Source: CAZLIC01 sp964559535 (GTDB taxonomy: Bacteria; Pseudomonadota; Alphaproteobacteria; Rhodobacterales; Rhodobacteraceae). From it: a stretch of DNA of 34,810 nucleotides. The translations under genes were made by a program, and so were the position numbers. Shown here piece by piece: positions 8,853-16,449 of the stretch (the stretch's first letter is position 1; each line of letters begins with the position of its first letter). The notes under the pieces are model-generated. The model was not told the DNA's origin and did not search any database. It saw nothing but the letters and a program-made list of their open reading frames with translations. The stretch is taken from NCBI GenBank assembly GCA_964559535.1, contig CAZLIC010000042.1, positions 1 through 34,810 on the forward strand. Direction: 5' to 3'.

Positions 8853-10057
8853 CCTCTCTCTTGAATCTCATCCTCGGCGTCCACCGGTCCGGCACCTCTC
8901 TCCTCGCCCAGGGACTGATCGCCGCCGGGGCTGATGCGGGCGGCTTTGCCGACGTCCGCGACCCCGACAACCCCGACGGCTATGCCGAACACCCGGTCGT
9001 GCGCGTGTTCAACGACCGCCTGCTGGCGCATCTGGGTGCCTCGTGGGACAACTGGGGGTTCCGGGCCGGGCAGGTGGACTGGGAGGCGCCCGCGCTGGCC
9101 CCCTGGCGGGACGAGGCGGTGGCGCTGTTGCGGGCGGCGTTTCCCGGCGACGGGCCCTTCGTGCTGAAGGACCCGCGCTGCGCCACCCTGGCGCCGTTCT
9201 GGGAGAGGGTCGTCCCGCAGGCCGCGTTCGCGCTGCGCCGCGTCCTCATCCTGCGCGATCCGGCCGAAGTCGCCGAAAGCCAGCGCCAGCGCGTCGCCCG
9301 CCGCCCGCACGAATTCCCGGTGATCGCCGATGCCGAACCGATGGCCGCGCTCTGGGCCGTCACCATGGCCGAGGTGCTGGTGGCCCTGGCAGATGATGCC
9401 ACGCTGCTGGTCAGCCACGCGGCCCTGCTGCAGCACCCGGTGCCGGTGCTGGCCGCCGCCGCCCGCTTTGCGGGCCTGCCGGAAAATCCCGAATCCGTCG
9501 CCCGCTTTGCCGCCGAACGGGTGCGGCCCGACCTGTACCGCGCCCGCGTTGCCGCCGGGGCGGTTCCCGACGGGCCCTGGATGGCGGCCGCCCGCGCCTG
9601 CTTTGCCGATCTGATGCGCGACGGCACCCCCCGCCCCCTGCCACGGGCCGAGGCCGCGGCCATCGCCGCCGCGCAGACGGCGCTTGCCGCGCTGCTGCCC
9701 AGCCTGCCGGCGGTGCAGGACAGCATCCGGCGGATGAAGGCCGTGCAGGCCGATGCGCAGGACCGCATCGCGGCGTTCAGCCGCTTCCTCTGGGCCGTGG
9801 TGCCTCTGGCCCGCACCGCGCCACCCGCGGCCCTGGCGGCAGCGCTGGACAGCGCGATGGCGCTAGCCGACGAAACCGACCTGCCGCAGTCGGCCTTCGT
9901 CTTTGCCCATTCCGTGGCGCGCCTGCACCTGTTCGCGGGTCGCAAGGCCGAAGGACTGGCCTGGATCGAACGCATCCGGCCGCAGTTTGCCCATGTCCCC
10001 GCGTTTGGCAGCATCGCCGAAGCGATGGCAAGGCTGCCCGACCCGCCTCCGCCCTAG
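8849..10057 (+). CDS. Sulfotransferase-like protein
   Basis: 402 residues starting at GTG 8849 in a GTGA overlap with the preceding stop. LILGVHRSGTSLLAQGL at the N-terminus matches the 5'-phosphosulfate loop form used by GHxxSGTS-type sulfotransferases. RVLILRDPAEVAESQRQR (about residue 130) matches the 3'-phosphate motif. The last 150 residues are Ala-rich, helical and unassigned, so it is longer than a minimal sulfotransferase domain. Composition returns abruptly to high GC here, so it seems native while the two preceding genes look acquired. It is the last gene of the plus-strand polysaccharide transcript, and its TAG shares CTAG with the TAG of the converging gene. Function in sugar sulfation is inferred. 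Confidence 0.75.
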   Translation: MTSLLNLILGVHRSGTSLLAQGLIAAGADAGGFADVRDPDNPDGYAEHPVVRVFNDRLLAHLGASWDNWGFRAGQVDWEAPALAPWRDEAVALLRAAFPGDGPFVLKDPRCATLAPFWERVVPQAAFALRRVLILRDPAEVAESQRQRVARRPHEFPVIADAEPMAALWAVTMAEVLVALADDATLLVSHAALLQHPVPVLAAAARFAGLPENPESVARFAAERVRPDLYRARVAAGAVPDGPWMAAARACFADLMRDGTPRPLPRAEAAAIAAAQTALAALLPSLPAVQDSIRRMKAVQADAQDRIAAFSRFLWAVVPLARTAPPAALAAALDSAMALADETDLPQSAFVFAHSVARLHLFAGRKAEGLAWIERIRPQFAHVPAFGSIAEAMARLPDPPPP

Positions 10058-11673
10058 ACCGGGGGTTGTGCCGGAAACCGCTGCGCCAGCTTCGCCAGAC
10101 GGTCCAGCGTGTCCTCGCCGATGGACATGCGCAGCGCGCCCTCGTCCTGCGGCAACCCGCCCTGATACACCAGTCGCGGCAGAACGGCGGTGGTCGGGCC
10201 GATGTTCATCCAGTCGGGCAGAAAGGCCACGTCGCCACAGGCCTCGCGCGCGGGGTCCGGCAGCGCCTCCAGCGCCGACATGAACACCGGCCGGAACCCC
10301 TGCGCGGTCAGCCGGTCCAGCATGTCCTTCAGGATTGCCTGCTTCACCGCGCTGTCGCTGCGCAGGATTGCGGGATCGGTCCGCAGCACCACATGGGCGC
10401 CGGCCTGATGCACCACATCCATCCGTCCGCGCAGGGCCAGCAGGATGTCGATCCGCGTCAGCGCGCCCTCGGGACGGTCCAGCAACGCCCGTGCCACGGC
10501 AGGGTCCAGGAACAGAAGGTCGCGCCCCAGCGTCCAGGCCCCCATCTCGACCAGCGCATGGCGCGCGGCCGTTGCCTGAACATGGGCCGGAACCGCGCTC
10601 GGGTCCCAGTTGCCCCGCCGCAGCACCAGCCGGTCAGGTCCGCCCGCCTCAATGCGAAACGGGATGGGCGGGCTCTTGGCGGTCCATTCCGGCATCACCG
10701 TGGCGATGTAGCGGTTCTTGCGGATGTGGTAGACGGGCGAGGCCATCAGCGTATCGGCCAGCGATTGCGCCGTGCCCGGCGCAGGCAGACCCAGCCGCGC
10801 CGTGTCGTCATGGTCCAGATGCGTGACGCTGCCCGGTGCGATGTCCATCCGGCGGAACCCGTGGTGTACCAGCCGCGCATAAAGCTCGTCGTCATCCCAG
10901 CCATAGGTCCGGATGAACTCGTTGAACCCGCCGACCGCCGCGATGACCTTGCGCGAGGCCAGGAAGAATCCGTTCACGTAGGCCTGACCGGTTTCGGCGC
11001 GGCGCCAGTTTCCGGCGACAAAGCCGTCGTCCAGCACCGGGTTCTCGGCGAAGAAACCGGGCGCCAGCACGATGTCGGCATCGGCCTTCAGCAGGAAGGC
11101 GCAAGACGCCGCGCGGAACCCCACGTTGAAGGCGTGCGACAGAATCCAGCGCGGTTCCCCCTCCACGCGCACGATCTTCACCCGCGGGTCATCGATCCCT
11201 GCCGCGGCCAGCGAGCTGTCCACCGGCACGTCCGACGACCAGTCCACGACAATCACTTCGCTGACCGCGTCATGCACCAGCCACGACGGCAGCGCGCGCA
11301 TCAGGTTCGCGTTGCGGTTCATGCAGCAGGTCACCACCGACAGCCCCGGAACACCCGCGGCATCCAGCGTCGGCAACTCGCCAAGGGTGGCGCGGAACCC
11401 CGGTGGCGGGGTCGCGGCGGCCGGCACCGTCAACCCCTGTACCAGCCGGGCCAGCAGGGCAGGGGGCATTTGCGCCACCGCGCGGGCCACGATCCGGCCA
11501 ACCGCCGCCGCCAGGTCCTCTGCCGACATCGGCCCCGCAATCGCCGCTTGCGACATGGCGGCCGCCAGCGCCGGGCGCGCAGCCTCATCGCTCAGCACGG
11601 CGTGCAGAATGTCGTCATGATCCGGGGTGGAAACAGCCATGGCCTGGAATCCCGATGCGATAGGTTCGGACAT
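10054..11673 (-). CDS. GT2-family glycosyltransferase with galactosyltransferase-like C-part
   Basis: 539 residues read from ATG 11673. After about 100 unassigned, helical residues comes a GT-A fold: LSVVTCCMNRN, EVIVVDWSSD, then AFLLKADADIVLAPGFF (DxD motif near residue 196) and GGFNEFIRTYGWDDDELYARL (near 256), which is the chondroitin-polymerase/galactosyltransferase C-terminal signature. About 200 C-terminal residues have no clear assignment. It probably adds a sugar to a surface polysaccharide, in keeping with the adjacent locus, but it is transcribed towards it. It shares four bases with the sulfotransferase-like gene, each using one TAG of the palindrome CTAG. A second in-frame ATG lies 11 codons downstream. 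Confidence 0.8.
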   Translation of the reverse strand: MSEPIASGFQAMAVSTPDHDDILHAVLSDEAARPALAAAMSQAAIAGPMSAEDLAAAVGRIVARAVAQMPPALLARLVQGLTVPAAATPPPGFRATLGELPTLDAAGVPGLSVVTCCMNRNANLMRALPSWLVHDAVSEVIVVDWSSDVPVDSSLAAAGIDDPRVKIVRVEGEPRWILSHAFNVGFRAASCAFLLKADADIVLAPGFFAENPVLDDGFVAGNWRRAETGQAYVNGFFLASRKVIAAVGGFNEFIRTYGWDDDELYARLVHHGFRRMDIAPGSVTHLDHDDTARLGLPAPGTAQSLADTLMASPVYHIRKNRYIATVMPEWTAKSPPIPFRIEAGGPDRLVLRRGNWDPSAVPAHVQATAARHALVEMGAWTLGRDLLFLDPAVARALLDRPEGALTRIDILLALRGRMDVVHQAGAHVVLRTDPAILRSDSAVKQAILKDMLDRLTAQGFRPVFMSALEALPDPAREACGDVAFLPDWMNIGPTTAVLPRLVYQGGLPQDEGALRMSIGEDTLDRLAKLAQRFPAQPPV

Positions 11674-11940
11674 CCGAATGCCCGGCGCCTAGCAAGGAAT
11701 CGCAAACCCCACAAGCACGCCGGGCGCGGCATCCGGTATGGCCGCTCCCGCCGGGGCCGACGCCGCGCAAACTGTCCACCAAATGGACGCGGCGCACCAT
11801 CTGCGCGCCCGAACCACGTCACGAAGTGCGGCGGCAGCCTTCCGCCGGCAAAGCGTGCCAGGACAAGGCCAGGTCTTGCGCCAATACGGGACAAAGGGTG
11901 AAGCGTGCAGCGCGAACCGATCACCAGAGGACAACGGCCG
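11674..11940. other. Intergenic stretch without a recognised gene
   Basis: Together with the hairpin that follows, this makes 317 bp between two minus-strand genes. I see no convincing coding potential. A short inverted repeat GTCCA/TGGAC with a 5-nt spacer lies at 11774-11788 and could be a minor operator or chance. The promoter for the GT2 gene should lie near 11680-11760, but I see no clear -35/-10 pair. Confidence 0.5.
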
Positions 11941-11968
11941 CCGTCGGACCTGCACAAAGGTCCGACGG
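11941..11968 (-). terminator. Perfect 11-bp hairpin downstream of the SDR gene
   Basis: CCGTCGGACCT and AGGTCCGACGG form a perfect 11-bp stem around a 6-nt loop. It begins 23 bp beyond the stop of the minus-strand SDR gene. No T-run follows on the minus strand, so it may be a weak or Rho-assisted terminator, an mRNA-stabilising structure or a protein-binding palindrome. Confidence 0.45.
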
Positions 11969-11990
11969 ACGTCGGGCTGTTGGACATGCC

Positions 11991-13004
11991 TCAATAGGCC
12001 GTCCAGCCGCCGTCAGTTGCGTAAACTCCCCCGGTGAAGTTAGACGCCTCGTCCGACAGCAGGAACGACATCATCGACACCTGCTCCCAAACGGTCGCCG
12101 GTCGGTGCTTGGTATCGGTGTAGGCCATGATGCTGTCGATCTTGATCCGACCCATGGTCGGCCCCGTCGCCGCCGCCGATGCCGCCGCGACAAGCTGTCC
12201 TGCCCGCGCGACCATAGGCGTGTCTGTCGCGGCCATGTTGACCGAGTTCACCCGGATACCATAGGGCGCGTAGTCCAGCGCGGCGTTTTTCGTCAGCCCG
12301 CTGACCGCGTGCTTGCTGGCCACATAGGCCGGGTTCCCCGCCAACCCGGTCATCCCGGCAATCGACCCCACGTTCAGGATCGACCCGCCGCGGCCCTGCG
12401 CCATCATCTGGCGCAACTGGGCGCGCATGCAGGCGAACACGCCATAGGCATTGATGCGGAACACGTTGTTCCAGTATTCGTCGGTCGCCTCGTGGATGCT
12501 GGCAAAGACCAGCGGCTTCTGTTTCTCATAGTCCACCGGGTCACCGGAAAACACGCCGTCCATCACGCCTGCATTGTTCAACGCACAGTCGATCCCGCCA
12601 TAGGTGGCAACTGCCAGATCAACCACCGCCTGCGCAACGGCAGGGTCAGCGACATCGCCGTGCAGGAAGACCGACTTGCCGCCCGCAGCCACGATCTCGG
12701 CATTCGTGCCTTCCCCCAGATCCTTGATCCAGTCGACACCCACCACGTTCGCCCCCTCGCGGGACAGCCGCATGGCGGCCGCAGCCCCCATGCCGCGTGC
12801 CGATCCGGTTACGATGACGGTCTTGCCGGCAAAGCGGTTGGGCGTGAAGAACCCGGGGTCAACCGGCTTCATCGGCACGACGGCATTGCCGTCCGGCCGC
12901 CCGCCCGCCGCCTGCGCCTCGGCCTTCTGGGCGGTCAGGCCCTGCACGGTGGCCACGGCCCCCGCGGCAATCGTCATGCCCTTCAACAGGTCGCGTCGTT
13001 CCAT
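11991..13004 (-). CDS. SDR-family oxidoreductase with a Tat signal peptide
   Basis: 337 residues from ATG 13004, preceded by TTTAGGAGACAACAAG (strong AGGAGA site). The N-terminus MERRDLLKGMTIAAGAVATV carries a twin-arginine motif (RRDLLK), a hydrophobic stretch and an Ala-rich AEAQA cleavage region, so export to the periplasm in folded form is predicted. The catalytic domain is a classical short-chain dehydrogenase: VTGSARGMG (cofactor glycine motif, about 66-73), NNAG, Ser214 in NVGSIAG, Tyr227 and Lys231 in YVASK. An insertion around residues 150-180 precedes the RIN block. NAD(P) would have to be carried bound through Tat, as known for glucose-fructose oxidoreductase. It lies 25 bp behind the beta-barrel gene, so both probably form one operon. 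Substrate unknown. Confidence 0.88.
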   Translation of the reverse strand: MERRDLLKGMTIAAGAVATVQGLTAQKAEAQAAGGRPDGNAVVPMKPVDPGFFTPNRFAGKTVIVTGSARGMGAAAAMRLSREGANVVGVDWIKDLGEGTNAEIVAAGGKSVFLHGDVADPAVAQAVVDLAVATYGGIDCALNNAGVMDGVFSGDPVDYEKQKPLVFASIHEATDEYWNNVFRINAYGVFACMRAQLRQMMAQGRGGSILNVGSIAGMTGLAGNPAYVASKHAVSGLTKNAALDYAPYGIRVNSVNMAATDTPMVARAGQLVAAASAAATGPTMGRIKIDSIMAYTDTKHRPATVWEQVSMMSFLLSDEASNFTGGVYATDGGWTAY

Positions 13005-13029
13005 CTTGTTGTCTCCTAAAGATGAGGGG

Positions 13030-14817
13030 CTAGAAGGCCACGCGAACAAAGACCATCGCGCTGAGCCAGGGGTCGAGATCGCCCGCGCCGGACGCCGAGG
13101 CCACGTCCGAACTGGGGAAGGTCGCGGCGATATGTCCCTGCACAAAGGTGTTCCGCGACACGAACCATTTTGCGGTCAGGTTCGCCTCCCACGCCAGGTC
13201 GCTGCCGTTTAGGAACGACAGCGCCGGGTTGCCGCCGATGTTGGTCGTGCTGTCCGCCTTGAACAGCCAAAGCTGCGGCACAAGCTCGAACTTCGGGCCG
13301 GGCCGCAGGCGGAACTGCAACCGATGTGCAATCAGGTTGCTGTCCTGGAAGACCTTGAAGTGGTTGATGCCCTGCACCCACTGCTCGCCGTTCCCGCCCG
13401 ACAGCAGCGGGTCCCAGCGTTCGAACCGCGCCGTGGCAGGGTCGTCGCCGGTAAACCGGGCCACGCGGTAGCTGACCTCGGGCCGCCACTTGGTATCGTC
13501 GAAGGTATAGCCGACTTCGGCCATCAGGGCCGATGCCCGCATGTCGAACCTGATGTTGCGCTGCAATGCCGCCTCGGCCTTGACGAAAAGGGTAGAATTT
13601 TCCGGCTGCCAGCGACCGCGCAGGTTGAACACCTCCAGCCCGTCCCGCCCCAGAGTCACGCCGGGCGGAGAGGACGGCCCCGTTGCGAAGTAGCCGAAGT
13701 CCGACTCGAGCACGCGGATATAGGCTCCGCCGACGTCCAGTTCCGGAACCGGCTGCAACTCGAAATTCACCCCGGCAAGTTTCGTCCGGGAATCCACCGC
13801 AGGCAGCTCGTCCGGGTCCAGATAGAAAAGCTCGACGAGCGTGTTGTTGTAGCGCACCTGACCCAGCGCCAGCATGTCCGCCGCCCAACGCGGGTTCGAC
13901 TGCAGCGTCGCCCGCGTCGACCCGTTGGACGCCGTGTTGGCAATCAGGAAACCTTCGCCAATGGCATAGCGCTTGCGCCCCGCCGAAATGTTCCACACCA
14001 GCCGGTTGCCCTCGGCCGAGGTGTTGCCGCCCACCAGCCCCACATAGGCGTCCTCCACCCCGAAGTGGTGGCGCGTGTCATCGGTGAACAGCTCCTGCCC
14101 GACCGAACCCGACAAGATGCCGCTCAGCCCGCCATAGACGAACACGTTGTCCGACAGCGGTGCGATGGCATAGATGCCCGCATGCACGAACCCCTCGGCC
14201 CATCCCGTGGTGCCGCGTCCCGCCGCCTCTCCCGACACCAGCGGGTTGCCGTTCAGGAACAGGTCCGGCCGCCCGTACCACGCATCACGGTTCGCATAGA
14301 ACATCGTCAGGAATTCAAGCTTGGTGGTGACGTAGACCCCGTCCCGGTCATACAGCAGCGGCAGGTCAGTCGCCTTCCCGCTGGCCAGGGCACCGCGTGC
14401 GGCGCCGGTCTCGGCCCCCGCACGCAACGTCACCTCGACCGTCACGACCAAAGATCCGCCCGTCCCCGGCGAAACCGCCAGGCTCGTGCTTTCGATGGGC
14501 GCGCCGCGCCGTGCGCGCGAAAGGCCGACCTCTGCCGTGCTGCGCGAGAAACGGTCCGACGGGAACAGCCCGACGCTGCGCCGCACAAGGTCGGTCACCC
14601 GTGCGTTCACGGCCGCATCTGCCGAGGGATTGAGGATGACGACATCCACCCGCTCAATGGTCGCCCCGGCGTCCTCGACGGCCACCACTTGCGCGTCAGC
14701 GCCACAGGGCAAGAACACCGAACCCAGTGCCAGCAACGCCGCAGCCAGCACCCGGCCGCCAGCACAGGCCCAAAACGTTTCGCGCAACGACATTTTGCGG
14801 AATTGGCCGGGGGCCAT
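13030..14817 (-). CDS. Predicted outer-membrane beta-barrel protein with POTRA-like N-terminus
   Basis: 595 residues from ATG 14817, with GGAGACGG at proper spacing; an upstream GTG (14835) and a downstream ATG (14793) are less well served. A signal peptide (RVLAAALLALGSVFLPCGADAQ region) ends near residue 43. Residues about 45-135 show the alternating pattern of a POTRA-like domain (ERVDVVILNPSADAAV, then LVVTVEVTL). The remainder is rich in alternating aromatic/polar strands and ends in FVRVAF, the terminal-phenylalanine signature of outer-membrane barrels. I see no VRGY/VRGF motif of Omp85 proteins. The barrel half resembles porin or alginate-export-type channels. Its operon partner is the Tat-exported SDR, suggesting a periplasmic pathway for a substrate passing through this channel. 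Family assignment is tentative. Confidence 0.7.
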   Translation of the reverse strand: MAPGQFRKMSLRETFWACAGGRVLAAALLALGSVFLPCGADAQVVAVEDAGATIERVDVVILNPSADAAVNARVTDLVRRSVGLFPSDRFSRSTAEVGLSRARRGAPIESTSLAVSPGTGGSLVVTVEVTLRAGAETGAARGALASGKATDLPLLYDRDGVYVTTKLEFLTMFYANRDAWYGRPDLFLNGNPLVSGEAAGRGTTGWAEGFVHAGIYAIAPLSDNVFVYGGLSGILSGSVGQELFTDDTRHHFGVEDAYVGLVGGNTSAEGNRLVWNISAGRKRYAIGEGFLIANTASNGSTRATLQSNPRWAADMLALGQVRYNNTLVELFYLDPDELPAVDSRTKLAGVNFELQPVPELDVGGAYIRVLESDFGYFATGPSSPPGVTLGRDGLEVFNLRGRWQPENSTLFVKAEAALQRNIRFDMRASALMAEVGYTFDDTKWRPEVSYRVARFTGDDPATARFERWDPLLSGGNGEQWVQGINHFKVFQDSNLIAHRLQFRLRPGPKFELVPQLWLFKADSTTNIGGNPALSFLNGSDLAWEANLTAKWFVSRNTFVQGHIAATFPSSDVASASGAGDLDPWLSAMVFVRVAF

Positions 14818-14840
14818 GGTCCGTCTCCGATCCACACCTC

Positions 14841-14876
14841 ATTGGTGTTTCTAGCAGCATTGGTGTTTCTAGCAGC
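14841..14876. repeat. 18-bp exact tandem duplication upstream of the beta-barrel gene
   Basis: ATTGGTGTTTCTAGCAGC occurs twice head to tail with no mismatch, 24 bp upstream of the beta-barrel ATG. Each copy contains the minus-strand hexamer TAGAAA, proposed here as a -10 element, so the repeat places two such elements 18 bp apart. Confidence 0.9.
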
Positions 14877-14893
14877 GCGTCGAACTTTGACAA
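14866..14893 (-). promoter_or_regulatory. Candidate sigma-70 promoter of the beta-barrel/SDR operon
   Basis: On the minus strand TTGTCA (14893-14888) is separated by 16 bp from TAGAAA (14871-14866). This is a 5/6 and 4/6 match to consensus at acceptable spacing, about 49 bp upstream of the ATG at 14817. The -10 lies inside the upstream copy of the tandem repeat. Confidence 0.35.
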
Positions 14894-15007
14894 CCCCGCG
14901 CGACAAGAATCACAGCGCGTCGAACAGCACTCGCGGTGCACAGGGCAGCGCCATCGGACTGCCCGGCATCACGCGCGGCTTCAGGCCGCTTCGGACCGAC
15001 GGGGGGG
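14894..15007. other. Intergenic stretch between the beta-barrel promoter and tRNA-Gly
   Basis: No gene is seen. Two small hairpins lie downstream of the minus-strand tRNA: GCGGC/GCCGC at 14975-14989 and GGGCAG/CTGCCC at 14943-14964. Either could help end or process the tRNA transcript, but neither has a T-run. Confidence 0.35.
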
Positions 15008-15081
15008 TGGAGCGGGCGGCGGGAATCGAACCCGCGTCTTTAGCTTGGAAGGCTAAGGTCTTACCATTACACAACGCCCGC
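15008..15081 (-). tRNA. tRNA-Gly (anticodon TCC)
   Basis: On the minus strand a complete cloverleaf can be drawn. The acceptor stem GCGGGCG pairs with CGCCCGC. The D-arm carries the AATGGTAA loop. The anticodon stem TTAGC/GCTAA encloses CTTCCAA (anticodon TCC). The T-arm contains GGTTCGATTCC. The discriminator is T, usual for bacterial tRNA-Gly, and CCA is encoded (15008-15010). Reads GGA glycine codons, with wobble to GGG. Confidence 0.97.
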
Positions 15082-15091
15082 GCTACGCTCC

Positions 15092-15120
15092 GACTTAGGC
15101 GCTCGTGCGGCAAGGGTCAA
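15092..15120 (-). promoter_or_regulatory. Candidate promoter of tRNA-Gly
   Basis: Minus-strand TTGACC (15120-15115) lies 17 bp from TAAGTC (15097-15092). Transcription would begin about 4-6 nt before the tRNA 5' end at 15081, the arrangement expected for a tRNA promoter. The -35 is a good match and the -10 a poor one. Confidence 0.4.
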
Positions 15121-15228
15121 GTCGGTGGCAGTACGGGCGCGGCACGCGGCGACCAGCCGGGCCACGGCGGCCCCCCTTCGCGTCCCGCCACAGCCGCTTG
15201 CGTGCTGTCGGCCATCGGCGCCAGCGGC

Positions 15229-15256
15229 GGGAACAGGTCTTTACGCATGGGTATTC
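15229..15256 (+). promoter_or_regulatory. Possible ECF-type promoter of the sigma factor gene
   Basis: GGGAAC (15229-15234), 16 bp, then GTATTC (15251-15256) resembles the GGAAC-type -35 and the GTxTx-type -10 of many ECF promoters. It sits 44 bp upstream of the ATG and would allow autoregulation. It is a short match and could be chance. Confidence 0.3.
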
Positions 15257-15299
15257 GGCCGCTATCAGTGGCCCGACCCGATACCGCTGGTGCGCCCCG

Positions 15300-15851
15300 A
15301 TGATGCTCGATGCCGAAAGTGTCGATGCGCTTATCCTTGCTGTTGCCCGTCAGGACGCAACAGCGTTTCGATCCCTCTACGACATGACCTCGGGGCGCCT
15401 GATGGCGGTGGCCAGGCGCATCTGCCGCGACCATCGGGTCGCCGAGGACGTGTTGCAGGATGTCTACGTCAACGTGTGGCGCCGCGCCGCAACTTTCGAT
15501 CCGCAATTGGGCTCGGGGCCAGCCTGGCTTGTGGTGATGACCCGCAACCGCGCCATCGATCACGTTCGCAGCAACCGCCGCGAAACGCCCGCGTCCACCG
15601 AAGCCGAAGTGGCCGAACTGGAAAACCTGCCTGCGCTGCTGCCCGGCCCCGACCAGTCCAGCGATCTGAATTCGTTGCTTGTCTGTCTGCGCAGACTTGA
15701 TCCGCAGCATGCCAAGGCGGTTCTGCTGGCCTACTACAACGGGCTCAGCCGCAGTGAACTTGCCCGGCTCTTCAACATTCCGGAAAACACCGCTAAGACA
15801 TGGCTGCGCAGGGGCTTGCTTTCGCTTCGGCTGTGCATGGGTGAAAGTTAG
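15300..15851 (+). CDS. ECF-family RNA polymerase sigma factor
   Basis: 183 residues from ATG 15300 (the adjacent ATG 15303 is equally possible; no strong ribosome site is seen). Region 2 is visible as FRSLYDMTSGRLMAVA, AEDVLQDVYVNVWRR and WLVVMTRNRAIDHVRSNRR. Region 4 follows a short linker: LDPQHAKAVLLAYYNGLSRS, then the helix-turn-helix ELARLFNIPENTAKTWLRRG. It directs RNA polymerase to stress or envelope promoters. The next gene starts 2 bp after its stop and looks like its cognate anti-sigma or sensor. The layout resembles SigK/RskA-type and RpoE/ChrR-type pairs. The inducer is unknown. Confidence 0.93.
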   Translation: MMLDAESVDALILAVARQDATAFRSLYDMTSGRLMAVARRICRDHRVAEDVLQDVYVNVWRRAATFDPQLGSGPAWLVVMTRNRAIDHVRSNRRETPASTEAEVAELENLPALLPGPDQSSDLNSLLVCLRRLDPQHAKAVLLAYYNGLSRSELARLFNIPENTAKTWLRRGLLSLRLCMGES

Positions 15852-15853
15852 GA

Positions 15854-16369
15854 ATGTCAGAATCGCCGGACACACGCCTCGCCGCGCTGGAACGCGCTCT
15901 GGGACTTGATCTTTCCAAGGGTGCGGACGCCGGGTCCGAGGCCGAGCGGGCCTGGGTCGAGCGGCGCCTTGCGCCGCTGGCGGATCTTCTTGATCCGGTC
16001 CCGCCGGGCGCGGGCCTGTTTTCGAGGATTGCCGCCGCCGCCGGCATCGACATGCCGCTGGCCGGGTTCCACGTGATGCGCAAGGACGACGGCACGTGGA
16101 AGCCGCTGGCGCCCGGGATCGAAACCAAGACGCTGTGGCGCAACCAGTCGACGGGACGGCGGGTGTTCCTGCTGCGCATGCAGCCCGGCGCGATCATGCC
16201 CGAGCATGAACATTCCGGTGACGAGGAATGCATGGTGCTGGAAGGCGACATGCTGGTGAACGGCGTGGCTTTCGGCCCCGGCGATTTCCAGGTGGGTTAC
16301 GCCGGGTCGCACCACCCGCACGTCACCACGCGCGGCGGATGCCTGTGCATGATCAGCGTCGCGGCTTGA
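15854..16369 (+). CDS. Cupin-domain anti-sigma-like protein (ChrR-like cupin)
   Basis: 171 residues, starting 2 bp after the sigma stop with TTAGGA just ahead. The N-terminal 60 residues are helical (RLAALERALGL, WVERRLAPLADLLDPV, GAGLFSRIAAAAG) and resemble the intracellular part of RskA-type anti-sigma factors. The HxxxCxxC zinc motif of the ChrR anti-sigma domain is absent. Residues 90-165 form a cupin: PGAIMPEHEHSGDEECMVL and GPGDFQVGYAGSHHPHVTT, with histidine and glutamate ligands for a metal as in ChrR_cupin. The protein probably holds the ECF factor inactive until a ligand or oxidant alters the cupin. No membrane segment is seen, so a cytoplasmic sensor is inferred. Confidence 0.8.
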   Translation: MSESPDTRLAALERALGLDLSKGADAGSEAERAWVERRLAPLADLLDPVPPGAGLFSRIAAAAGIDMPLAGFHVMRKDDGTWKPLAPGIETKTLWRNQSTGRRVFLLRMQPGAIMPEHEHSGDEECMVLEGDMLVNGVAFGPGDFQVGYAGSHHPHVTTRGGCLCMISVAA

Positions 16370-16449
16370 CCAGGGCCGGGCCTGTCGCATCGCTTCGGCA
16401 ACCTTGTCGGCATCACGCGCGGCCGCGATCGCACGGGTTTGCAAAGGCG

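Noticed and set aside
10066..11901. 611-codon plus-strand frame opposite the GT2 gene
   Set aside because: The translation is rich in Arg, His and Gln with no fold-like pattern, the usual shadow of a GC-rich gene.
13324..15303. 659-codon plus-strand frame over the beta-barrel gene and tRNA
   Set aside because: It runs through a complete tRNA on the other strand and lacks any recognisable domain.
16370..16449. Possible extension of the SRAP protein in another frame (LTPLQTRAIAAARDADK)
   Set aside because: The SRAP frame has normal family length and a proper stop; the other frame has no homology that I can recognise.
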